Shown: one piece after another, positions 48,711-57,160 of the stretch
How the letters are laid out: each line of letters opens with the position of its first letter
Position numbering within the stretch: the first letter of the stretch is position 1
Assembly (NCBI RefSeq): GCF_012027645.1
Contig: NZ_SNUU01000001.1
Location: 930,001 to 994,000, forward strand
DNA: 64,000 nucleotides
Source: Thermococcus sp. 18S1
GTDB lineage: Archaea > Methanobacteriota_B > Thermococci > Thermococcales > Thermococcaceae
Direction of reading: 5' to 3'
Position numbers and translations under genes: made by a program
Notes under the pieces: generated by a model
The model's input: the letters and a program-made list of their open reading frames with translations, nothing else
What the model was told of the DNA's origin: nothing
Database searches by the model: none

Positions 48711-49784
48711 TCACTCACCACCCTCAAGCTCCGTTAGGGCCTTCTTCAGCTCGGCCCTCACCCTGGCTATCTCGCGCCTCGGATCGACCTCGTCCCAGCC
48801 GAAGGCCTTCAGTATGAGTCCCAGGAACTTGTCGTCCACGACGTTGCCCCTGACGACTATCTCCCTGCCCAGCAGGTAGTAATACTCGTCCTCCGCGAGC
48901 TTCCTTCCGGCCTCCCTGAGGGTCAAACCGCTCTCAACGAGCTCCCTGAGCTTCTCAGCTATCTCTTCGGGGTCCCTGCCGATAAGCTCCGCGGCATCGT
49001 CTCCGAATAGGGTCGTCCTTATGTAGCCGGTCGAGTCGTCGAGGCCGAAGTCCACTATGGTTATCTTCGTGGGCTTCACCTCGCCGTGCTCGGGGCATAT
49101 CCACGACTCGGTGGTCGGGTCGTAGTCCACCTTCCTCCTGCACTGCGGGCAGGCGTCGTAGACCGTCACGCGGTAGAGCCTCGCCACGGTTCCGCGAACC
49201 TCTACGAACCTTTCCCCTCCCATTAGCTCGCCTATCTTCCTCCTCTGATAGTTGTAGCTCCTGACCTCCTCAAGCGGCGGTATCTCATCGACGCGCGGGT
49301 CGTCCGGGTTCGGGATTATCCTCGTCCTGAAGTTGGCGTGGAGCTCTATACCGTTCCTGCCCTCCCTCACGCTGGGGTCGATGATTTTGATGACATCCCC
49401 TGGGTTGAGCTCGTTGTAGTATTTGGCGACGAGGCCGTCCCAGAGAACGAGCCGGGTCTTACCCGTTGAGTCGTAGATTATGAGGTTGGCCACGTGGCCG
49501 GTTGAGCCGTCCCTCTTCTTGTACTCCCTCGGCGGGTACTTTCTCATTATCCTCGCAACGACGTTAACGCCGGTCATTCCGGGCACGAGGTCGGCTATGT
49601 GGAGGAGCTCCTCCCTTCCCTCAAGGTTGACCCCGAGTTCCTCGGCCAGCATGACAGCGGCGGCGTGCTCCGAGATGCCCTCGCGGACCGCGATCTGGGC
49701 TATCCTTTCCTCGATTTCATCCCTCGAAAGGCCTTTCTGCCCTTCGATCATCTCGATAATCTGCTCCTTGGTCAGTACTCCCAT
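48711..49784 (-). CDS. rpa41: Replication protein A, RPA41 subunit
   Basis: Protein of 357 residues, the large DNA-binding subunit. An N-terminal helical part (about 1-60), a central OB fold (LIIYDSTGKTRLVLWDGLVA near 95) and a second OB with a zinc motif CPQC ... CPEH near 210-228. The ATG at 49784 follows GGTGAGTGTT. First gene of the RPA operon. Confidence 0.95.
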   Translation of the reverse strand: MGVLTKEQIIEMIEGQKGLSRDEIEERIAQIAVREGISEHAAAVMLAEELGVNLEGREELLHIADLVPGMTGVNVVARIMRKYPPREYKKRDGSTGHVANLIIYDSTGKTRLVLWDGLVAKYYNELNPGDVIKIIDPSVREGRNGIELHANFRTRIIPNPDDPRVDEIPPLEEVRSYNYQRRKIGELMGGERFVEVRGTVARLYRVTVYDACPQCRRKVDYDPTTESWICPEHGEVKPTKITIVDFGLDDSTGYIRTTLFGDDAAELIGRDPEEIAEKLRELVESGLTLREAGRKLAEDEYYYLLGREIVVRGNVVDDKFLGLILKAFGWDEVDPRREIARVRAELKKALTELEGGE

Positions 49785-49919
49785 AACACTCACCTTGATG
49801 GTAATTGTGGGTTTGAGTATTTAAACCTTTCTCCAAACCCTCTCCTGAAGGGATTTTTCGAGAAATAGGCCATGTTTCCATTCAGAGGACAGAAATGGGG
49901 GGACTTGGGGGCCAAGGAA

Positions 49920-50576
49920 TCACTCCCCGGCCTCAGGAGCCGTTTCAATACTGCCAGATTCTTCGGCCTCGATGGTTTCGCTGGATCTCTCTTCGACCTC
50001 TCTGGATTCGTCTGGCTCTTCTCTGTTCCTTCCGTCGAGCTTCGCTATGAGGTCGCTGTACTCGGCGTGAACCACCTTCCTGAAGGCTTCCTTGATTATG
50101 TTGGGGTCGTTCTCGGGGAAGCCGTAGAGCTCGGCGAACTTCGGCGTCGTCCCGAGGAGCTTCGTCCTCTCATATGGTTCGGCGTAGATGAGACCCATCT
50201 CCAGGAGCTTTCTTATGTGCTCGTAGGCCTGACTTCCCCTGAGCTTCACCACCTTGCTCTGCTCTATCGGCTGGAGGTAGGCTATGAGCGCGAGGGTTTT
50301 GAGCTCCCCAGTCCGGAGGTCCGGCCTGGGCATCAGATGGACGACGCGCTGACTGTACTCCTGCTTCACCTGCATGACGTACTTGTCACCCAGAACCCTG
50401 ACGACCTCTATGGCGCTCTTTCTCTCGGCGTACTCCGCGGCTATAAGTTCTATGAGCTTCTCCAGGTAATCGAGTGACCTTATACCGAGCGCCCTTGAGA
50501 GCTCCTTGACGCTGAGGGGCCTTCCAGAAACGAATAGGGCCGCTTCCACGAGTGCCTTGTCTTCGAGCAGTCCCAT
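49920..50576 (-). CDS. scpB: SMC-ScpA-ScpB complex subunit ScpB
   Basis: Protein of 218 residues. Tandem winged helices: ALVEAALFVSGRPLSVKELS and TGELKTLALIAYLQPIEQSK with GLIYAEPYERTKLLGTTPKF. This is kleisin-associated ScpB, part of condensin. The acidic C-terminus (last ~40 residues) is divergent. The ATG at 50576 follows AGAGGTGATAATA. Confidence 0.9.
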   Translation of the reverse strand: MGLLEDKALVEAALFVSGRPLSVKELSRALGIRSLDYLEKLIELIAAEYAERKSAIEVVRVLGDKYVMQVKQEYSQRVVHLMPRPDLRTGELKTLALIAYLQPIEQSKVVKLRGSQAYEHIRKLLEMGLIYAEPYERTKLLGTTPKFAELYGFPENDPNIIKEAFRKVVHAEYSDLIAKLDGRNREEPDESREVEERSSETIEAEESGSIETAPEAGE

Positions 50577-50640
50577 TATTATCACCTCTCTCTAGAACCT
50601 CGTCCGTGAGGACTATAACCTTTTCCCCAATTGACCGTAA

Positions 50641-50651
50641 AGTTTATAAAC
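50641..50651 (+). promoter_or_regulatory. Promoter of the 5S rRNA/tRNA-Asp unit
   Basis: AGTTTATAAAC, a strong TATA box about 27 nt before the 5S rRNA 5' end. It is the usual stable-RNA promoter type of this group. Confidence 0.65.
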
Positions 50652-50672
50652 TCATCACGGGAGGTCTGTACC

Positions 50673-50796
50673 GGTACGGCGGTCATAGCGGCGGGGTCAC
50701 ACCCGGTCTCGTTTCGACCCCGGAAGTTAAGCCCGCCAGCGATCCCGGGTGTACTGCCCTCCGAGAGGGGGCGGGAAACCGGGGACGCCGCCGGCC
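50673..50796 (+). rRNA. 5S ribosomal RNA
   Basis: GGTACGGCGGTC begins and GACGCCGCCGGCC ends, pairing as helix I. Inside are the conserved loop CCCGGAAGTTAAGC and the GTACTGCC of helix IV. The sequence is close to Thermococcus 5S as I remember it. The ends may be off by one or two bases. It is separate from 16S/23S and followed 9 nt later by tRNA-Asp. Confidence 0.94.
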
Positions 50797-50804
50797 ACTC
50801 AAAC

Positions 50805-50882
50805 GCCCGGGTGGTGTAGCCAGGCCCATCATACGGGACTGTCACTCCCGTGACTCGGGTTCAAATCCCGACCCGGGCGCCA
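50805..50882 (+). tRNA. tRNA-Asp (GTC), CCA encoded
   Basis: Acceptor GCCCGGG/CCCGGGC, anticodon stem CGGGA/TCCCG around CTGTCAC (anticodon GTC), T arm CGGGTTCAAATCCCG, CCA encoded. No intron. Probably co-transcribed with 5S rRNA. Confidence 0.96.
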
Positions 50883-50884
50883 TA

Positions 50885-50916
50885 GAAACTTTTGCCAAGT
50901 AAAAGTTTCATCAAAG
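50885..50916. repeat. Palindromic repeat directly after tRNA-Asp
   Basis: GAAACTTTTGCC and TAAAAGTTTC pair, followed by ATCAAAG. It starts 3 nt after the CCA of tRNA-Asp. The same element follows tRNA-Lys (51241-51271) and recurs at 18901-18938. Confidence 0.7.
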
Positions 50917-50968
50917 TCAGTAGCTCCTTTTCATGGCTCAATTCTGTGTGATTTTGGATGAAGAGCTA

Positions 50969-51010
50969 CCAACTTTTGGTGAAGCTTTTTCCAAAAGCTT
51001 CCTTCGCATG
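50969..51010. repeat. Palindromic repeat, inverted copy of the 18859 unit
   Basis: Contains GGTGAAGCTTTTTCCAAAAGCTTCCTTCGC. Its reverse complement matches GCGAAGG-AAGCTTTT-(A/G)G-AAAAGCTTCACC at 18869-18897 with few differences. Confidence 0.7.
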
Positions 51011-51076
51011 TTGAAGCGGAAAGATGGTGTGCTTTTTCTAAAAGTGTTCTTTTTAGGTGGGGTTTCTCATTCACTT

Positions 51077-51115
51077 ATCACGAACTTTGATGAAACTTTG
51101 TGCAGGCAAAGTTTC
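51077..51115. repeat. Palindromic repeat upstream of tRNA-Lys
   Basis: Begins ATCACGAACTTTGATGAAAC and pairs AAACTTTG with CAAAGTTT. Its reverse complement matches 18901-18938 almost base for base. A decayed further copy is at 51412-51475. Confidence 0.7.
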
Positions 51116-51124
51116 AGGGCAAAG

Positions 51125-51133
51125 CTTATAAAA
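51125..51133 (+). promoter_or_regulatory. Promoter of tRNA-Lys
   Basis: CTTATAAAA lies about 32 nt before the mature 5' end of tRNA-Lys. Confidence 0.5.
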
Positions 51134-51160
51134 TCTCTCCACAGTTATCCCATCGGACGT

Positions 51161-51238
51161 GGGCCGGTAGCTCAGCCTGGTTAGAGCGCGGGGCTTTTAA
51201 CCCCGTGGCCGCGGGTTCGAATCCCGTCCGGCCCGCCA
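51161..51238 (+). tRNA. tRNA-Lys (TTT), CCA encoded
   Basis: Acceptor GGGCCGG/CCGGCCC, anticodon stem CGGGG/CCCCG around CTTTTAA (anticodon TTT), T arm CGGGTTCGAATCCCG and CCA. No intron. A copy of the palindromic repeat begins at 51241. Confidence 0.96.
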
Positions 51239-51240
51239 TA

Positions 51241-51271
51241 AGAACCTTTTGCGAACAGAAGTTTCATCAAG
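51241..51271. repeat. Palindromic repeat directly after tRNA-Lys
   Basis: Starts AGAACCTTTTGCGAACAGAA and ends GTTTCATCAAG: a decayed version of the copy that follows tRNA-Asp, at nearly the same distance from CCA. Confidence 0.65.
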
Positions 51272-51491
51272 TGGCAATGCCTCCGTTCAATATTTGCCTT
51301 GCTGAAGGTCTTTTTTGGGGTTTCTGAAGCTGAAACAACTTGTTGGGTATCGATCTGGAAGATGCCTTCTCTTTTATGGATTCAAAAGATATACAAACCC
51401 TTTCAGGCCTTAAGCTTTTGGGGGCTTCACCGGAAGCCTGTGATTCTTCACGCAGGTGAAGTTTGCTCCGTGCGAAAACTACTTAAACATT

Positions 51492-51510
51492 TTTGGGTAG
51501 CCTAATCAGG
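51492..51510 (+). promoter_or_regulatory. DtxR-like operator at the regulator's own promoter
   Basis: TTTGGGTAGCCTAATCAGG agrees at 13 of 19 positions with the bacterial DtxR consensus as I recall it (TTAGGTTAGCCTAACCTAA). It lies between the TATA-like ACTTAAACA (51480-51488) and the start codon of the DtxR-family gene. Autoregulation is inferred. Confidence 0.5.
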
Positions 51511-51956
51511 TGAGGTCGTTGGAGGTAAGCAAGAGGGAAGAGGAATACCTCGAAACCATGTACATCCTTCATAAGAACAAGGGAGTCATCCGCGTCAAGG
51601 ACATCGCTAAGATGATGCGCGTCAAGCCGCCGAGCGTGGTGGATGCACTGAAGAAGCTCGCGGATAAGGGACTGGTGGAGTACGAGAAGTACGACAGAAT
51701 TCTACTGACTGACACGGGCAGGGGGATAGCGGAGGCAACCTACTCAAAGCACATGCTCCTCACGCAGTTCTTCATTGACATCCTGGGCATCCCGCCTGAG
51801 ATAGCGGAGCGCGACGCCTGCCAGTTCGAGCACTACGTCAGCGAGATAACCGTGCAGAGAATAAGGGAGTTCGCCCAGTACATACAGGAGCAGTGCCCCT
51901 ACGTTCTCAAGCAGTTCATCAAGGAAAAGCTGGCGGAGAACGAGGAGTCCGAGTGA
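51510..51956 (+). CDS. DtxR/MntR-family metal-dependent regulator
   Basis: Protein of 148 residues. Winged helix VIRVKDIAKMMRVKPPSVVD near 27 and a dimerisation/metal domain with HMLLTQFFIDILGIPPEIAE and CQFEHYVSEI, the ligands of the primary metal site. There is no SH3 domain, as in MntR and in P. furiosus MDR1. GTG at 51510 fits leaderless transcription; a TTG at 51519 is the alternative. Candidate owner of the ATTAGG-N4-CCTAAT sites. Confidence 0.87.
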   Translation: MRSLEVSKREEEYLETMYILHKNKGVIRVKDIAKMMRVKPPSVVDALKKLADKGLVEYEKYDRILLTDTGRGIAEATYSKHMLLTQFFIDILGIPPEIAERDACQFEHYVSEITVQRIREFAQYIQEQCPYVLKQFIKEKLAENEESE

Positions 51957-51996
51957 TGCTCTCTTTTTGCTCTTCTTGCAGATAAAATGAAAGAAC

Positions 51997-53334
51997 TCAG
52001 AAGGCCCCGCCCAGGTAGGCGAAGTAGGCCAGGAAGATTATCGAGAGGGTGTACATCAGCGGGTGTATCTCGTCCCTTCTGCCGCTGAAGAGCTTGAGTA
52101 TCGTGTAGCTGATGAAGCCGATGCCTATTCCGTCGGCTATCGAGTATGTGTAAGGTATGGTGATGAGCACGAGGAAGGCCGGGATGGCCTCGGTGTGGTC
52201 CGCGAAGTTCACCTCCTTGATGGCGCTGAGCATGTAGTAACCGACGATGACGAGTGCCGGGGCCGTTGCGAATGCCGGAATCGCCCCCGCCAGCGGGGCT
52301 ATGAAGAGACCGATGCCGAGGAAGAGCAGGCCGGTGACGAGGGCCGTCATTCCCGTCCTTCCGCCTTCCTCTATTCCTGCCGCGCTCTCGATGTAGGTCG
52401 TGACGGTAGAGGTTCCGAGGACGGCTCCGACGGTCGTGCCTATCGCATCGGTGAGGAGAACCTTCTCCGCGTCGGGAACCTTTCCGTCCCTCGTGAGGAA
52501 TCCCGCCTTGGCACTCAAACCTGTGACCGTTCCCAGCGTGTCGAAGAAGTCCACCATGAAGAAGGCAAAGACAACTCCTATCGCACCCACGTTGAGGAGC
52601 CCCTGGAGGTCCATCTGCATGAACGTGTAGCTGATGTCGGGGGTCGAGAACAGGTGCTCGGGCCAGGGGGCGACGCCGGTGACCCATCCTATGATGCTCG
52701 TGGTTATGATGGATATCAGGAGCGAGCCCTTGACGCGGAGGGCGATGAGAACCATCGTGAGGAAGAGCCCGAAGAAGAACAGCAGTATGTCGCCTCTGGT
52801 CAGGGCGGAGGCGTTGAGTCCGGTGAACTGGAGCACCCCCGCGTCGTTCACGACCGCAGTGAGGAGGCCGACGTCGTTAAGGCCTATGAAGGTCAGAAAG
52901 AGTCCTATTCCTGCCCCGACAGCGTACTTCTGGCTGAGAGGTATCGCGTGGATTATCGCGCTCCTGACCTTGGTAACGCTGAGGACTATGAAGATGAGAC
53001 CTTCAACGAAGACCGCCGCGAGGGCAACGCGCCAGTCGTAGCCCATTCCCAGAACAACGCTGTACGCGAAGTAAGCGTTCAACCCCATTCCCGGTGCGAG
53101 GGCGAAGGGCTTCTTGGCGTAGAGGCCCATCAGAATGGTCGCGAAGCCAGCGGCCAGGGCGGTAACTGCCACGAGGGAGTTGAAGGCCTCCTTACCCATG
53201 GCATCGCTGAGTATGGAGGGGTTCACGAAGAGGATGTAGGCCATGGTCATGAAGGTGGTAACGCCCGCCAGGATCTCAGTCTTCATATCCGTGCCGTGCC
53301 CCTCAAATTCAAAGTAGTTCTCAAACCATCCCAT
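51997..53334 (-). CDS. AzgA-type purine (hypoxanthine/adenine/guanine) permease
   Basis: Protein of 445 residues, about 12-14 helices, NCS2/AzgA type: GHGTDMKTEILAGVTTFMTM near 11, MGLNAYFAYSVV near 79 and VDFFDTLGTVTGLSAKAGFL near 265-285, the AzgA substrate motif. Proton symport of purines into the cell. The ATG at 53334 follows GGGGTGAAGCTC; a TATA-like TTTAAAAAA lies near 53383. Confidence 0.9.
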   Translation of the reverse strand: MGWFENYFEFEGHGTDMKTEILAGVTTFMTMAYILFVNPSILSDAMGKEAFNSLVAVTALAAGFATILMGLYAKKPFALAPGMGLNAYFAYSVVLGMGYDWRVALAAVFVEGLIFIVLSVTKVRSAIIHAIPLSQKYAVGAGIGLFLTFIGLNDVGLLTAVVNDAGVLQFTGLNASALTRGDILLFFFGLFLTMVLIALRVKGSLLISIITTSIIGWVTGVAPWPEHLFSTPDISYTFMQMDLQGLLNVGAIGVVFAFFMVDFFDTLGTVTGLSAKAGFLTRDGKVPDAEKVLLTDAIGTTVGAVLGTSTVTTYIESAAGIEEGGRTGMTALVTGLLFLGIGLFIAPLAGAIPAFATAPALVIVGYYMLSAIKEVNFADHTEAIPAFLVLITIPYTYSIADGIGIGFISYTILKLFSGRRDEIHPLMYTLSIIFLAYFAYLGGAF

Positions 53335-53453
53335 GAGCTTCACCCCTTGGTTTGACTTATTCCTGCCTAATAACTTAGTTTTTTAAAGGTTTTTTGACGT
53401 AGAAATGTTAAAGAAACGTGGCGAGGAGGAGATGTATGTTGGGTGGCGGAACC

Positions 53454-54362
53454 TCAATCCTCACCGCCCACCGCGGTGAAGCCTTCCGCGTAGGCCTTCA
53501 CGACTTCCTTTTCCTCAGCGAGTACCATGAGAACCCTGACCAGGTCCAGACCCTTCACCTGGGCGAACTCCACGTAGAGGTATTCATCGCCCCTGCGGTA
53601 GAGCTTGGCGCTGAGCGGCTTGAAGCAGTCGTTTTCCCTGGGCGTGGTCCAGAGCTCGGTCTCCTTGAAGCCCTGGGCTTTAATGGAAGCCTCAAACCTC
53701 CCGACCAGCGTTTCTACGGGGCAGGTGCAGGTTGCGTTCAGCTCTACGGGAGTCTCGAAGAAGATGTGGTAGTCCCTGAAGTCCGTCCAGGTCCTGGTCG
53801 GCGTCAGGACGGTGAGTTTCCAGGTTACGTTGGCCGTCGGAATGTACTGAACCGCGAAGTAGGCCTTTCCCGGCGGCAGTTCCAGCCACCGCCCGTTTCC
53901 CTCTCCCCAACAGTCCCTCGCGTGTTTCGGGGGTGTTTCGTTCCTTAAAACCGCCTGGTAGAAGGATTGTCCGCTCTCCCTTCCTACCAGGGCCATTGTA
54001 AAGCCGCCCATGGAGCAGGGCAACGTCAGGTTGAACTTCTCCGGCCAGTAGATGAGGTAGGCGTTCCAGCCCTCGGGCGGGGAGGTGAGGTTCATGTGGG
54101 GGTAAACGACGAACCAGTCCATCAGCGTAATCTCGGAGCCGTTGGTCACTTCGGTGATTCTTTTGTCTATCCACCCGCCGATTTGGGCGTTTTTAGGGGT
54201 CTGGAAACTGACATTGAGGGAGCATTCAACGTCCGAGTGGTTCATCGGTAGGTTTTTCTCTCGTGCACTTGGAGGGGAGCTATTTCCCGCCAGAACTGCA
54301 ATGATCACCAGCGCAAGAACCAGCAATAACGCGCCAGCAAGGGCCCTCTTCACGATCCCCAC
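53454..54362 (-). CDS. Exported or membrane-anchored protein of unknown function
   Basis: Protein of 302 residues with an N-terminal hydrophobic helix (RALAGALLLVLALVIIAVLAG) and an extracellular beta-rich region with six cysteines and several N-x-S/T glycosylation sites. No family recognised. No partner: the ABC genes upstream end 85 nt away, but this is not a recognisable substrate-binding protein. Confidence 0.6.
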   Translation of the reverse strand: MGIVKRALAGALLLVLALVIIAVLAGNSSPPSAREKNLPMNHSDVECSLNVSFQTPKNAQIGGWIDKRITEVTNGSEITLMDWFVVYPHMNLTSPPEGWNAYLIYWPEKFNLTLPCSMGGFTMALVGRESGQSFYQAVLRNETPPKHARDCWGEGNGRWLELPPGKAYFAVQYIPTANVTWKLTVLTPTRTWTDFRDYHIFFETPVELNATCTCPVETLVGRFEASIKAQGFKETELWTTPRENDCFKPLSAKLYRRGDEYLYVEFAQVKGLDLVRVLMVLAEEKEVVKAYAEGFTAVGGED

Positions 54363-54446
54363 CGGCTTTTATGTTCGGGGCCCTCCTATTTAATCCTTTC
54401 TACACCTAAGGGTGAAAGTTTTAATGGCACTGAGTTAAATCACATC

Positions 54447-55457
54447 TCACTCCGCTTCGAGCACCGAGAAGCTCCTAACCTCCACATCTACCCGCTCGGG
54501 CATCACCTCAACGCCGAAGGGCAGCTCGTCGAGGAAGCGCTCCGCAAGGATTACCTCCCCTCCAACCCCGAGCCTCAGCCTTATCCTGCCGGGCAGGAGT
54601 TCGTAGTCGATGATTTCAGCGGTATCGCCGGGTTTTACATAGACGCTCTCTGGCCTGAAGAATACCCTCACTTTTCCACCCCTTCCGACTTCGAAGCACA
54701 GCCCTCCGAGGCAGGCCCTTCCGTTCTCGGCTTTAAGCTCCAGTATGTTGCTCAAACCTAGAAAGCGCGCCACGAACTCGGTCTTTGGACGGTAATAGAG
54801 TTCCAGCGGTTTCCCCACCTGCTCAATGTGGCCGACGTTCATGACGGCTATCCTGTCGCTTACCGCCATCGCCTCCTCCTGGTCGTGGGTGACGTATATC
54901 GTCGTTATGCCGAGCTCGCGCTGGATTCTCTTTATCTCTCCCCTAAGCCTTTCCCTTATCTTAGCGTCGAGGTTGCTGAGAGGTTCATCCAGTAACAGAA
55001 CCTCTGGTTCAACGACCAGGGCCCTCGCGAGGGCAACCCTTTGCTGCTGGCCACCGCTCAGCTGCTCCGGATAGCGCTTTTCGAGGCCCTCCAGACCGGC
55101 CAGCTCAAGCGCCCACCTTACCCTCCTCTCTATCTCCGCCCTTGGAAGCCTCTTCATCTCCAGGCCGAAGGCGATGTTCTTGAAGACCGTCATGTGGGGA
55201 AACAGCGCGTAGTCCTGGAAGACTATGCCTATCCCGCGCTCGTAGGGCGGTAAATCGTTTACCCTCCTTCCGTCGAAGAGTATCTCGCCCCTCTCCGGCT
55301 TCTCAAAGCCCGCTATCATTCTGAGCGTCGTCGTCTTTCCGCAGCCGCTCGGGCCGAGGAGCGTGAGAAACTCGCCGTCCTTAACTGCCAACTCGCTTAT
55401 CTCAAGCCGGAAATCCTCCCACTCCTTGAGGACTCCCTTCAGTTCTACCCTCACCAT
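54447..55457 (-). CDS. ABC importer ATP-binding protein (iron/thiamine/sulfate class)
   Basis: Protein of 336 residues. Walker [10 protein letters not shown] near 33, signature LSGGQQQR near 131, Walker B LLLDEP near 152 and H-loop YVTHDQ near 184. The C-terminal ~100 residues form a TOBE/regulatory domain ([16 protein letters not shown]). Overlaps the permease gene by 7 nt. The FbpC/ThiQ/PotA group is indicated; the substrate cannot be decided. Confidence 0.88.
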   Translation of the reverse strand: MVRVELKGVLKEWEDFRLEISELAVKDGEFLTLLGPSGCGKTTTLRMIAGFEKPERGEILFDGRRVNDLPPYERGIGIVFQDYALFPHMTVFKNIAFGLEMKRLPRAEIERRVRWALELAGLEGLEKRYPEQLSGGQQQRVALARALVVEPEVLLLDEPLSNLDAKIRERLRGEIKRIQRELGITTIYVTHDQEEAMAVSDRIAVMNVGHIEQVGKPLELYYRPKTEFVARFLGLSNILELKAENGRACLGGLCFEVGRGGKVRVFFRPESVYVKPGDTAEIIDYELLPGRIRLRLGVGGEVILAERFLDELPFGVEVMPERVDVEVRSFSVLEAE

Positions 55458-57076
55458 ACCTCCTCACCTACCCTCTCGATTATCAGGAAGCTGAGCGTTG
55501 AGACGGCCATAAGAAGAACCGCCAGGGCCGAGGCTGAGCCGAACTGCCTCGCCCCGAGGAACTTGTATATGGCCCCCGTCATGGTGGTGTATTCGGGTTT
55601 GGCCAGCATGTAGGTCGCTCCCAGCTCCGCTATGCTTATTGCGAAGGCGAATATCGCGCCGACGATGACTCCACCCAGGGCCAGCGGAAGCTCCACCCTC
55701 AGGAAGGCCTTCCACTCCTTGGCTCCCAGGCTCAGCGCCGCCTCCCAGAGGTTCGGCCGTATCTTCTTCAGGGACGTTGAAACGGCACGGAGCACGAAGG
55801 GGTAGGCTATGACGGTGTGGGCGGCTATGATTATCCAGGCGGTGAAGTAGAGGGGCGTGGTGTGGAAGACCCTTATGTATCCCAGGCCGAGGGTTATGGC
55901 AGAGCTAGCCAGCGGGAGCATCACCAGGACGTCGAAGAGCCTCTTTCCCCTGAAGCTCCACCTGTGGAGGGCGTAGGCTATTGGAAGTGCCACGAGAACA
56001 GACAGGAATATCGTCGCCAGACCGAATGTGAGTGAGTTCCTTACCGCGTCGAGCGTTGTCGCCCCGAACATCGGGTTGTACTCAGTCGAGAATATTCTCC
56101 TGTACCATTCGAGGCTCCAGGCATCGTTGAAGCGCAGGGAGTCGTAGAGGACAGCCAGTAGCGGGGAGACTATGAAGAGGAAGACGATTAGGGAGTAGAT
56201 TCCAACGAGCAGGCCCTTGAGGCTCAGCCAGTCGCGCCTCGTGAAGGGACGGGGCTTTCTAAACACGCGCTGCTCCTCGCGCTTGGCGTAGGCATCGAGC
56301 GCCCTCAGGTAGAGGTACATGAAGCCCATGCTTAGGATTATCTGGATTATGGCAAGAGCCGAGCCGGTCTTGAAGTCGAGGAGCACCATTATCGAGGTGA
56401 AGATGTCCACCTCTATCGTGGCGTACTGGTAGCCGCCGATGATGAGCGGAATCGAGAAGCTCAGGAAGCAGAACACGAAGGTGAGCATCGCGGAGGCAAA
56501 AATCGCCGGGGAGATCATCGGCAGGGTAACCTTTCTGAAGAGCGTCCAGCCCCTCGCCCCCAATGCCATCGCGGCCTCCTCGTAGTGGGGATTCACGCGC
56601 TGCCACAGCGACGAGACCATGCGGATAACGATGGGGAAGTTGTAGAAGGCGTGAGCGAGGAGAATGCCCTTCCAGGAGTAGATTATGCCCAGATCGCGGC
56701 CGATGAGGCCGGTTATGAAGCCGCTCTTTCCGAAGAGGAGTATGTAGCCCAACGCGACCATCACGCTGGGCATGACGAACGGGACTGTTAAGACCGCCTT
56801 TATGGTGCCCTTCCCCGGAAAGTCGTACTTGGCGAATATGTACGCCCCCGGAAGGCCGAGTGCCAGGGTAAGGAGGGTTGAGGCTATCGCCTGCCCTATT
56901 GTGAAGAGAATGACCCTCCGGTGGTAGTCGTTGGCCAGAACGGCGGAGAGGTGCTTGAGGGTGAGGCCGTTCTCCCAGAGACCGGTTTTTAGAATACTGA
57001 CTAACGGGACGTAGAAGAAGACCACGAGGAAGGCCAGAGGGATGAGCAGGACGAGCTTCGAAGGCTTCACCCTCAT
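55451..57076 (-). CDS. ABC importer permease, two fused membrane domains (FbpB/ThiP type)
   Basis: Protein of 541 residues, about 12 helices. Two copies of the permease loop, [20 protein letters not shown] near 170 and [20 protein letters not shown] near 452, show the fused arrangement of iron(III) and thiamine transporters. The ATG at 57076 has no ribosome site, but CTTATAAACC at 57096-57105 sets a leaderless start. No binding-protein gene is in the window. Confidence 0.85.
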   Translation of the reverse strand: MRVKPSKLVLLIPLAFLVVFFYVPLVSILKTGLWENGLTLKHLSAVLANDYHRRVILFTIGQAIASTLLTLALGLPGAYIFAKYDFPGKGTIKAVLTVPFVMPSVMVALGYILLFGKSGFITGLIGRDLGIIYSWKGILLAHAFYNFPIVIRMVSSLWQRVNPHYEEAAMALGARGWTLFRKVTLPMISPAIFASAMLTFVFCFLSFSIPLIIGGYQYATIEVDIFTSIMVLLDFKTGSALAIIQIILSMGFMYLYLRALDAYAKREEQRVFRKPRPFTRRDWLSLKGLLVGIYSLIVFLFIVSPLLAVLYDSLRFNDAWSLEWYRRIFSTEYNPMFGATTLDAVRNSLTFGLATIFLSVLVALPIAYALHRWSFRGKRLFDVLVMLPLASSAITLGLGYIRVFHTTPLYFTAWIIIAAHTVIAYPFVLRAVSTSLKKIRPNLWEAALSLGAKEWKAFLRVELPLALGGVIVGAIFAFAISIAELGATYMLAKPEYTTMTGAIYKFLGARQFGSASALAVLLMAVSTLSFLIIERVGEEVW

Positions 57077-57160
57077 GGGCAAAACTCGGTTTTGGGGGTT
57101 TATAAGTATTGATTGGGCAAGGTTGTTAAGTCCAGCATGTTATTTATCACCGGTGATACC

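Noticed and set aside
52063..53355. Long plus-strand frame opposite the purine permease
   Set aside because: Charged low-complexity antisense of a conserved membrane protein, typical in GC-rich genomes.
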